A DNA stretch of 20,476 nt from the NCBI GenBank assembly GCA_012271225.1, contig JAAXGS010000073.1, positions 1 through 20,476 of the forward strand, in the 5' to 3' direction. The stretch comes from Dehalococcoidia bacterium. GTDB lineage: Bacteria > Chloroflexota > Dehalococcoidia > UBA6926. A program made the position numbers and the translations under genes. Positions 6,074 through 13,019 of this stretch are shown here, piece after piece; position 1 is the first letter of the stretch, and every line of letters starts with the position of its first letter. The notes below the pieces were generated by a model that saw only the letters and a program-made list of their open reading frames with translations, was not told the origin of the DNA and searched no databases.

Positions 6074-7170
6074 TGACGGAATTGCAGGCGGCGCGCGCCG
6101 CGACCGCGCAGGAGCGCGGCGTCCCCATGCTGGAGCTGCGGGACGTGGCCATGCATTTCCGCGCGCGCGGACGGGGGTTCCGCTCCACCACGGTCCGGGC
6201 GCTTGACGGCGTGACCCTGACGCTGGATCGCGGTGAGACCGTCGCCATCGTTGGCGAATCGGGCTGCGGCAAGACCACGCTGGGGCGCGTTTCACTGCGC
6301 CTGCTGCGTCCAACGGCGGGCCAGGTGGTCTTCGATGGCGAAGACGTGACCCGCACGCCGGAGCGCCGCCTCAAGCCCTTTCGCCGCCGCGCGCAGGGCA
6401 TCTTTCAGGACCCGTTCACCAGCCTTGATCCGTACATGACGATTGGGCAGATCGTCGAGGAGCCGCTGGTGATTCACGGGGCCGGCGCGGCCGCCGCGCG
6501 GCGTGAGCGGGTGCGGTGGGCGCTGGATGAGGTGCGTCTGCGCCCCGCGGAGGACTTTGTCGACCGCTTCCCGCATCTGCTGTCCGGAGGGCAGAGGCAG
6601 CGCGTGGGCATTGCGCGGGCGCTGACGCTCACGCCGGACTACATGCTGGCGGATGAGCCGGTGTCCATGATCGATGCCTCAAGCCGCGCGGAGATCCTGG
6701 CGCTGCTGGGGGAACTGCAGGAGCGGCACCGAATCGGGTATCTCTACATCACCCATGACATTGCGACGGCCCGTCACTTCGCGCCGACGGCTGCCGTCAT
6801 GTATCTGGGGCGCATTGTCGAGCAGGGGCCGACGAGGCAGTTGATCAGCGATCCGCTGCATCCCTACACCAAAGGTCTTCTGAACGCCGTGCCGGAGCCT
6901 GATCCCGCCAACCGGCTTGCGGAGCGGATCGTCCTGCCGGGTGAGGCGCCAAGTCCGGCCAACGTGCCGGGCGGCTGCCGGTTCCATCCGCGCTGCCCGG
7001 CGTTCATGGCGGGCCTGTGTGACGTTGTTCCTCCCCCGATTGTCCGGATTGATCCGCTCCGCAGCGTGGAGTGTCACCTGTACGGAGACGATGACCACCA
7101 ACGGGTGCGGGAGGCTGAGCCGCCGCCGGATGACACGGAGAACACGGCGCAGGACGGTGAGACTGTTTGA
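6073..7170 (+). CDS. ABC transporter ATP-binding protein, DppF/OppF type
   Basis: Second ATPase of the heterodimer. Walker A GESGCGKTT (61-69), Q-loop IFQDPFTSLDP (Gln112), signature LSGGQRQR (170-177), Walker B YMLADE (190-195) and His228 are all intact. The D-loop region reads DEPVSMIDAS rather than the more common EPTSALD type. A C-terminal domain with HPYTKGLL and Cys at 302, 308, 316 and 334 repeats the possible iron-sulfur pattern of its partner. It is followed by an acidic tail of about 25 residues. The start overlaps the previous stop (TGATG). The stop codon lies inside the -35 element of the tRNA promoter, so the operon ends directly against the tRNA cluster. Confidence 0.94.
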   Translation: MTELQAARAATAQERGVPMLELRDVAMHFRARGRGFRSTTVRALDGVTLTLDRGETVAIVGESGCGKTTLGRVSLRLLRPTAGQVVFDGEDVTRTPERRLKPFRRRAQGIFQDPFTSLDPYMTIGQIVEEPLVIHGAGAAAARRERVRWALDEVRLRPAEDFVDRFPHLLSGGQRQRVGIARALTLTPDYMLADEPVSMIDASSRAEILALLGELQERHRIGYLYITHDIATARHFAPTAAVMYLGRIVEQGPTRQLISDPLHPYTKGLLNAVPEPDPANRLAERIVLPGEAPSPANVPGGCRFHPRCPAFMAGLCDVVPPPIVRIDPLRSVECHLYGDDDHQRVREAEPPPDDTENTAQDGETV

Positions 7171-7195
7171 CGCGGCAGGGCGTCATCGGCATAAT
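7167..7195 (+). promoter_or_regulatory. Promoter of the tRNA-Trp/Leu/Cys cluster
   Basis: TTGACG (7167-7172), a 17-base spacer and CATAAT (7190-7195) match the consensus in five of six bases at each hexamer. Transcription would start about 10 bases before tRNA-Trp. The -35 element includes the stop codon of the DppF-type gene. Confidence 0.7.
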
Positions 7196-7212
7196 TGCGT
7201 GGCGAACGTGGT

Positions 7213-7289
7213 AGGAGCGTAGCTCAGCCCGGAAGAGCGGCGGTCTCCAAAACCGTTGGTCGGGGGTTCGAATCCCTCCGCTCCTGCCA
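7213..7289 (+). tRNA. trnW: tRNA-Trp (anticodon CCA)
   Basis: A complete cloverleaf: the acceptor AGGAGCG pairs with CGCTCCT, D-stem GCTC/GAGC, anticodon stem GCGGT/ACCGT around loop CTCCAAA, and T-stem GGGGG/CCCTC with loop TTCGAAT. The discriminator is G73 and the CCA is encoded. The anticodon CCA reads the UGG codon. Confidence 0.97.
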
Positions 7290-7358
7290 ACGCCTGTGTG
7301 ACAGTGGTGGGCGCGTTCCGCAGCGCGGGGCGCGGGTCCAACGGGATGGGCAGGACAC

Positions 7359-7445
7359 GCCGAGGTGGTGGAATTGGTAGACACGCTGTCTTGAGGGGGC
7401 AGTGGGCGCAAGCTCGTAGGAGTTCAAATCTCCTCCTCGGCACCA
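7359..7445 (+). tRNA. trnL: tRNA-Leu (anticodon GAG)
   Basis: An 87-base class II tRNA: acceptor GCCGAGG/CCTCGGC, anticodon stem CTGTC/GGCAG around loop TTGAGGG, a long variable arm (TGGGCGCAAGCTCGT region), T-loop TTCAAAT, A73 and encoded CCA. It lies 69 bases after tRNA-Trp, in the same orientation. Confidence 0.97.
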
Positions 7446-7515
7446 TCCCCGGACAACGTGGCTGACGGCATACTGCATACTGTGTTCAGAACGATGGCAA
7501 GACAGCAGGAACCGG

Positions 7516-7592
7516 GGCGACGTAGCCAAGTGGTTTAAGGCGGGGGACTGCAAATCCCCTATTCGTGGGTTCGAATCCCGCCGTCGCCTCCA
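7516..7592 (+). tRNA. trnC: tRNA-Cys (anticodon GCA)
   Basis: Acceptor GGCGACG/CGTCGCC, anticodon stem GGGGA/TCCCC around loop CTGCAAA, T-stem GTGGG/CCCGC with loop TTCGAAT, discriminator T73 (written U in RNA, typical of tRNA-Cys) and encoded CCA. It lies 70 bases after tRNA-Leu and ends the cluster. Confidence 0.97.
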
Positions 7593-7677
7593 AACCCCCG
7601 CATCCCTGTACGGCAGGAAGGTCGACTGAGTTCGGGCAGCGCCCGGATATGCCGGCGCTGTTGGAGAATGCGCCGCT

Positions 7678-7691
7678 GCCCCGCGCGGGGC
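7678..7691. terminator. Short GC palindrome between tRNA-Cys and the VOC gene
   Basis: GCCCCGCGCGGGGC is a perfect 14-base palindrome eight bases past the end of the minus-strand VOC gene. A second small hairpin (CGGGC-AGC-GCCCG, 7633-7645) lies nearer the tRNAs. Neither has a U-tract. They sit where convergent transcripts meet, so a terminator role is plausible but weakly supported. Confidence 0.3.
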
Positions 7692-7698
7692 GCGTCTC

Positions 7699-8073
7699 TC
7701 AGGAATCCAGCGACTGTATGACGCCGATGATGTTTCCCTCAGGGTCGATCAGTCCGCCGACCTTGATGCCGAATCCGGGCACCTCCTGCGCGGGCCCCAT
7801 GGATTTGCCGCCGAGTTCCTCCGCCCGGGCCGCGTAGGCGTCCGCGTCATCAACCTGCATGTAGATGCGAATGCCGGGGTGGTCGTTCTCATCGTCACTG
7901 TTGTGGTTGTAGATTGCGCCATCGATTCCGGTCTCGCCATCCTTTGCGCTGGCGAGACCGTAGGACATGGGGTTATCGGCGTTGATGTCCCACCCGAACA
8001 GCGCGCTGTAAAAGTCCTGCAGGGGCTTTGCCTCACGGGCGGCGATCTCAAAATGGACGACGGGCTGCGGCAT
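7699..8073 (-). CDS. VOC (glyoxalase/bleomycin-resistance fold) family protein
   Basis: A 124-residue single vicinal-oxygen-chelate unit. It opens with VVHFEIAAREAKPLQDFYSALFGWDI, the usual first beta-alpha-beta block of the family, with His7 as the probable first metal ligand. It closes with a GLIDPEGNIIGVIQ strand. The position after NII that is often a Glu metal ligand (DPEGNxIEL) is Gly118 here, so metal binding or catalysis may be altered. The substrate cannot be inferred. The ATG has a strong AAAGGAG site seven bases away. It starts 41 bases after the end of the minus-strand solute-binding lipoprotein gene and is likely co-transcribed with it. Confidence 0.85.
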   Translation of the reverse strand: MPQPVVHFEIAAREAKPLQDFYSALFGWDINADNPMSYGLASAKDGETGIDGAIYNHNSDDENDHPGIRIYMQVDDADAYAARAEELGGKSMGPAQEVPGFGIKVGGLIDPEGNIIGVIQSLDS

Positions 8074-8114
8074 TGGATTCTCCTTTCACATCAAGGTGGG
8101 GAGTGGCGGCGCGT

Positions 8115-10493
8115 TCAGCTTCCGTCCTCAGATTCACGCGGCTCCAGAGTAACACCGTCCAGTCTGAGGAACCCCTGTGAATCGAGGGTCAGGTTTGTGA
8201 CATGGTCGGCCACCAGGACGTAATCCTCGCCAAAGACCAGCGGAAAGGCGATGGCCTCATCCACCATTCGACGTTCGATCTGCCGGTAGAGATCGAGCCT
8301 GTCCTCGCCGGCCACGCGCGCCTCCTCCAGCAGCGTGTCAATCTCCGCTGATCCGGCCCTCCCCACGTTGTACTCGGACTCCGTGTGAAACAGGGTATCG
8401 AGGAAGTTGTACGGATCCGGATAGTCGGCAAGCCACCCGTATTCGTAGATGTTGGCGCCGGCCTCCAGGATGACGGGCAGCGCGTAGAAGTACGTTGCGC
8501 CGTAGGCCCTGTAGGCGATGCGCACATCAAGGTTCTGCTGCCAGTCCTCCAGAATCGCGCGGTGGAACGGGCTGATGTCCGCCCCCGCGAAGACAAAGAC
8601 GATGGGCGGGCTGTCCGCCATCTGCGCGTAGGCGGTGGCGTTGAAGAGCGCCCTGGCCCTCTCCGGGTCATAGGGGATCGCGGTGATCTCTTCGTCATAG
8701 CCCGGCAGGCCGGGCGGCATGAAGCCATGGGCCAGCCGGCCTGCTCCGCCGATGTGTTCCTCAAGGATCGACTCCCTGTCCACGGCCATGAGAAACGCCC
8801 GCCGCACATCCGGATCATCAAACGGGGCGATTGCCGTATTGAAGCCCAGATAGGAAATGCTGAGCTGCTCCGCCCGCGTGATGTTGTCAAACAGGGGGCT
8901 CTGCTCTTCCTGCAGGCTCGCGTAGGTTTGAGCGCCGATGAGGGTTGTCGCGTCGATAATGCCCTCCTCGACCATCGCGGCGGGCAGGCCGGAATGGAAC
9001 AGCATCACCAGATTCTCGATGCTCTGAGGACCGCCTACATAGCCGTCAAAGGCCGCTAGGTGCACGGCGCGGCCGGGGACGTACTCCGCCAACCGGTAGG
9101 GGCCGGTTCCGATGGGCGTGGTCCACCATTCAGGCATGGCCTCTTCATCGTCAGCCGCGTCCTCAGTGGCGGTTTCGTCCTCGTCCTGCTCGCTCCCATC
9201 ATCCTGCTGCGTGTCCTCGCCGCGCGGCTCGGGGACGTCCGGGACGTTGGATTCCTTGACGACGTAGACCGACGTGTGCGTGAGTTTGGAGAGGAAGTAG
9301 GATTTGGGCTCATCGATTGTCACGACAAGGGTGTTGTCGTCCACCACTTCGAGACCGGAGACGGAATCCGCGCTGCCGGCGGCGTAGTCCTGCGCGCCGA
9401 CGATGTCATCCAGGTAGCTGCCCCCGCTGCCGCCAACCGGCGGCAGATTCGCGTTGAGGGCGCGCTGCCAGGAGAAGACGACGTCCTCCATCGTCACGGG
9501 CGTTCCGTCATGGAATGCAGCGCCGTCCTTCAGCGTGAACGTGTAGGTGGTCTCATCCTCAGAGACCTCCCACGTGGCGAGGTCCGGCGCCGGCAGAAGA
9601 TCATCATCCAGGCGAACCAGCCCGCTGAAGATCTGGCGGATATACTGCGCCGACGTGAAATCCGTTGCGATGCCGGGGTCCATGGTCAGGGGCACGTCGC
9701 TCAGGTAGAGGATCAGGGACTCATCACGCGGGACGCCGAACGGCTCCGTCGGCACGATGCGCAGGCTGGTGACCACGGCCTCCAGCGTGTCAAAGATCCG
9801 CTCATACGCGTTGCGCGGGGCCTGGACCTGGATACCGACGGCCACTGTTCCGCGGGTCACGAAGGTGATGGAGCCGCGAATCTCATTGGATCCCGTGCCA
9901 TAGCCGTACAGCACCTGATAGGCCTCCGTTCCGTCATCCAGGGAAACCGGGGCCTCCGTGATTATTCTGAACGCGCTGAGCCCTGCGAGGGGCGATATCT
10001 GATCCTGAACAATGTCATCCGGCGGCGTTGGCTCTTCCTGATACAGCACCAGCGTCTGCGCCATGATGCTCTCATCATCCGTCTCAAACACCGCCGCCAC
10101 GCTCCGCAGTCCGGTGGCGGGACGCTCCCCCGTCCACGCCTCCGGGATCAGGAGTGAGTAGCCGTACAGGTCATCCGTATAGGTCAGCAGCCCTGTTGGA
10201 TCGGGTGCTTCCGTTTCTCCGTCGTCATCCGTTCCATCTGTTGGAGTCTCAACGGGGGTGACAGCAGGGACGGTGGGCGACGGCGACGGTGTAGGTGTTG
10301 CAGTTGCGGTTGGCGTTGGCTCGACGGTGGCGGTGGCGGGAATGACCGTGCCGGGCGTTGGCTCGGCAGTGGCCGGATCATCGCCGTCATCCTGGCAGGC
10401 GGCCAGCGCAAAGGTGAGACCGATGACGAGGCCCAGGATCAGGATCAACATGAATGCGCGGGGCGCGGGGCGATTGTGAATCATGCGTGGCAC
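8115..10493 (-). CDS. Family-5 solute-binding lipoprotein with extra N-terminal domain
   Basis: An extracytoplasmic receptor for a peptide/nickel-type ABC importer, 792 residues. A signal sequence ends in lipobox LAAC (Cys33), followed by a Thr/Pro/Ala linker (44-80) and an acidic stretch. Residues about 100-247 form an extra domain (YSLLIPEAWTG start) resembling PsbP-like or other lipoprotein-associated modules. The family-5 binding domain runs from about 258 in normal order: LDP-type start, DGTPVTMEDVVFSWQRAL (329-346), IGTGPYRL (461-468), then the late LGFNTAIAPFDDPDVRRAF block. A 33-residue acidic insert (about 421-453) lies before IGTGPYRL. The start is GTG, with GGGAGG nine bases upstream; a Met three codons later is too far from it. 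It is usually 500-600 residues without these additions. Confidence 0.92.
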   Translation of the reverse strand: MPRMIHNRPAPRAFMLILILGLVIGLTFALAACQDDGDDPATAEPTPGTVIPATATVEPTPTATATPTPSPSPTVPAVTPVETPTDGTDDDGETEAPDPTGLLTYTDDLYGYSLLIPEAWTGERPATGLRSVAAVFETDDESIMAQTLVLYQEEPTPPDDIVQDQISPLAGLSAFRIITEAPVSLDDGTEAYQVLYGYGTGSNEIRGSITFVTRGTVAVGIQVQAPRNAYERIFDTLEAVVTSLRIVPTEPFGVPRDESLILYLSDVPLTMDPGIATDFTSAQYIRQIFSGLVRLDDDLLPAPDLATWEVSEDETTYTFTLKDGAAFHDGTPVTMEDVVFSWQRALNANLPPVGGSGGSYLDDIVGAQDYAAGSADSVSGLEVVDDNTLVVTIDEPKSYFLSKLTHTSVYVVKESNVPDVPEPRGEDTQQDDGSEQDEDETATEDAADDEEAMPEWWTTPIGTGPYRLAEYVPGRAVHLAAFDGYVGGPQSIENLVMLFHSGLPAAMVEEGIIDATTLIGAQTYASLQEEQSPLFDNITRAEQLSISYLGFNTAIAPFDDPDVRRAFLMAVDRESILEEHIGGAGRLAHGFMPPGLPGYDEEITAIPYDPERARALFNATAYAQMADSPPIVFVFAGADISPFHRAILEDWQQNLDVRIAYRAYGATYFYALPVILEAGANIYEYGWLADYPDPYNFLDTLFHTESEYNVGRAGSAEIDTLLEEARVAGEDRLDLYRQIERRMVDEAIAFPLVFGEDYVLVADHVTNLTLDSQGFLRLDGVTLEPRESEDGS

Positions 10494-10554
10494 TGTTCAG
10501 TTCCTCCCGTAGAAATCGAAGGGCGGGCAGAGATGCGGTTCCGGCTATGTGACT

Positions 10555-10583
10555 ATTATGATACCTGTGAGGTTCCGTGACCA
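10555..10583 (-). promoter_or_regulatory. Probable promoter of the solute-binding lipoprotein gene
   Basis: On the minus strand, TGGTCA (10583-10578), a 17-base spacer and CATAAT (10560-10555) form a reasonable sigma-70 promoter about 60 bases upstream of the GTG start. The plus strand has TATTAT at 10554-10559, overlapping the same bases, but no good -35 for the divergent gene. The two genes may share this 159-base control region. Confidence 0.45.
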
Positions 10584-10652
10584 CATGATTGTTCCGGGAC
10601 CGACTCCAGCAAGCAAACGATTGGCGAGCAGCCACTCTCCGGAGGTAGTGAC

Positions 10653-13019
10653 TTGAAGCGGCGGAATCTCATCCATCTTGTGGTGTTAACGGTTGCCGCA
10701 GCGGCCCTGTTAGCGCTCTCTCCGGCCGCGGCCGCCTCCGCGGAAGAGCGCGAGGGCCTGTCCTCAGGCGCCCCCGGCATCCTCACGCCGGACTACCCCT
10801 ATCTGGCGCCGGATGTGCTGGCGTTTCGTGACTCCGCGGCGCGGCTCCTTTCCGGGCAGGTCTCGCTCATGGCGCGGGGGCTTGACGCGCAGGGCGGCGG
10901 TATCGACGCGGGCAGCCCGGTGGCGTCCGCCCCGGCGGCCCCGGCGGCGCAGGGGGGTGTCCTTGTTCCGTACCGTGATCCCTCCGCCAGATTCAGTCGC
11001 AACATCCTGATTCCGCGCGACTTCAGCACGTCCCCCCTGCAGACGGAGCCGCATTTGGCGGTGGACCCCCAGGACCCTGACCACATCATCGTTGGCATGA
11101 TCGACTACAACTTCCCGGGCGTGACCACATACGTGACGTATGACGGCGGCGTGACGTGGGAGGGCCCAACGGTTATCAAGCGGCCGCGTGAAGAGCAGGG
11201 AACGGGCGGCGATCCCGTTCTGGCCTTTGACCGTGAGAGTTCGGCCTTCGCCACGTTCATCTCCCTTGACATTGAGGAGTTCACCGTGGGGAACCTGATC
11301 GGCAGCGCCGTTGTGTCCAGCATGGCGCTGAGCGCGTCGACCGACGGCGGCTTTACCTGGACGGAGGGCTCGCCCGCGGTCCGTAGCCAGGTCACGTCCA
11401 ATTTCGAGATCGATAGCATCGGCCGAACCCGCGGCACCGTCTCCATCGGCTTTCTGGACAAGCCGTGGCTCGCCATCGGCCCCAATCCGAATGACCCGGA
11501 ATCGGACATCATCTACATCACCTACACCAACTTCAACACCACCTACCGCATCTCCTACACGGATGAGTTGGCGTTCCTCAGCACGCCCATCCTTGAGACG
11601 ACCATTGAGATGGTGAAATCGGACAACGGCGGCATCAGCTGGTCGGAGCCGGTGATCATCAGCCCCATCATCCGGCAGACCTACGACATCAACGGCTCTG
11701 ATCAGCCGAACGCCATTGAGGATTCGATACGGCTGGACTCCCCGGACACGATCCCCGCCGCGCAGGTGATTGAGAGCCGCCTGCGGATTGTGCAGGGCTC
11801 ATACGTGGCGGCGCACACGGACGGCAGCGTCTACGTCTCCTGGATGGACTCCACGGATGACGGGCCGTTTGAGGGGCTGGCGCAGATGTACGTCGCGCGG
11901 TCAGATGACGGGGGAGAGAGCTTTGGGGACGGCTCACGCGCGGCCAACTACCTGGAGCTTGGCTTCTCTCCCCGCAGCAGCTTCTATCGCTTCTGGGGCT
12001 CCGCCTTCTCCCGCATCGCAATCGGCCCGGACGAGGAGATCTATCTCGTCTTCTGCGCCGCGCCGGCCGGGGACCCCTCCGATGACTCAGACGTGATGCT
12101 TGTCCGCTCCATGAACGAGGGCCGCTCCTGGAGCCGCCCGCTGAAGGTCAACGATGACCGGTCGTCCGGCATTCAGTTCTTCCCGGCCATCGACGTGTCG
12201 CCGGACGGCAACGTGCACGTGATGTGGGGAGACACGCGCGATGATCCGGGCATCGATCTCAACTACCACATCTACTACGCCACCTCTGAGGATCAGGGAG
12301 CGTCGTTCGGCATCAATTCGCGCGTCACAGATTCCGCCTCCAACCCGAACTTCGGCTTCCCCGGGGGGCAGTTCATCGGCGACTATTTTGCGCTGGACGC
12401 CACGGATGAGGATGTGTACATGGTCTGGGCGGACACCCGCCTGGGCGAGTTTCAGGGCACGAATCAGAAGATTGGGTTTGCGCGGATGCGGCAGATGCCC
12501 AGCCCATCCATCTTCCTCTCCCCCTCGCGCGGCGCATCGGCCACGCCGGTGACAATCCAGGGTTTCAACTTCCAGGCGGATCAGGACATCTTCATCCTTG
12601 TGGGCGGCGTTCTTGTGTCCACCATTGAATCCAACGACGAGGGGCGCTTTACGACGCAGCTCTTCTTCCCGATTGCGGGAGAGGGGGCGCAGAGCGTGGG
12701 CGTCTTTGACGCCTCCGGCAACTCCGCGACGGCATCGTTCTACAACGAGTTTGGCTTTGACAACATTGCAAGGGCGTCGGAGGACATCGCGGACATCAAG
12801 GCCGCGCTCGGCTCGGACGCGCTGGCCAACATTCAGGAGGCCCTGGAGAGGATCGAGCAGGCGGAGTCCGGCGGCGAATCGAGCAACGGACTCAGCACGG
12901 GCAACGCCACGGCGGATATGGCGATCGTTGGCCTTCTCGCCCTGGGCGTCATTGGCGCGGTGCAGTGGAGCGCGCGCAGACGCCGGAACGCGGCCAACGG
13001 AGATGACGGCGATGCCTAG
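10653..13019 (+). CDS. Secreted Asp-box (sialidase/BNR-like) beta-propeller protein with C-terminal anchor
   Basis: A 788-residue exported protein. The TTG start is preceded by GGAGG at seven bases, and the N-terminus is a signal peptide (MKRRNLIHLVVLTVAAAALL, cleavage near AAASA at 26-30). Asp-box-like repeats are spread along residues 162-552: YDGGVTW, STDGGFTW, KSDNGGISW, RSDDGGESF, RSMNEGRSW and SEDQGASF, typical of sialidase-type propellers. Enzyme activity is not proven, as I could not confirm the Arg triad and Tyr/Glu nucleophile pair. An IPT/TIG-like domain follows (about 617-700), then a coiled linker and a C-terminal hydrophobic segment (753-771) ending in RRRR. The stop overlaps the next start by eight bases, so the product is made with the second binding protein. 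Confidence 0.82.
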   Translation: MKRRNLIHLVVLTVAAAALLALSPAAAASAEEREGLSSGAPGILTPDYPYLAPDVLAFRDSAARLLSGQVSLMARGLDAQGGGIDAGSPVASAPAAPAAQGGVLVPYRDPSARFSRNILIPRDFSTSPLQTEPHLAVDPQDPDHIIVGMIDYNFPGVTTYVTYDGGVTWEGPTVIKRPREEQGTGGDPVLAFDRESSAFATFISLDIEEFTVGNLIGSAVVSSMALSASTDGGFTWTEGSPAVRSQVTSNFEIDSIGRTRGTVSIGFLDKPWLAIGPNPNDPESDIIYITYTNFNTTYRISYTDELAFLSTPILETTIEMVKSDNGGISWSEPVIISPIIRQTYDINGSDQPNAIEDSIRLDSPDTIPAAQVIESRLRIVQGSYVAAHTDGSVYVSWMDSTDDGPFEGLAQMYVARSDDGGESFGDGSRAANYLELGFSPRSSFYRFWGSAFSRIAIGPDEEIYLVFCAAPAGDPSDDSDVMLVRSMNEGRSWSRPLKVNDDRSSGIQFFPAIDVSPDGNVHVMWGDTRDDPGIDLNYHIYYATSEDQGASFGINSRVTDSASNPNFGFPGGQFIGDYFALDATDEDVYMVWADTRLGEFQGTNQKIGFARMRQMPSPSIFLSPSRGASATPVTIQGFNFQADQDIFILVGGVLVSTIESNDEGRFTTQLFFPIAGEGAQSVGVFDASGNSATASFYNEFGFDNIARASEDIADIKAALGSDALANIQEALERIEQAESGGESSNGLSTGNATADMAIVGLLALGVIGAVQWSARRRRNAANGDDGDA

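Noticed and set aside
9060..10157. A 365-codon plus-strand open frame opposite the solute-binding lipoprotein
   Set aside because: It is the antisense shadow of a well-supported family-5 receptor, and its product has no motif and no ribosome site.
10258..10360. Repetitive GTTGGCG/GGTGGCGG-like sequence
   Set aside because: It encodes the Thr/Pro/Ala linker of the lipoprotein; low-complexity protein sequence explains it without a DNA repeat element.
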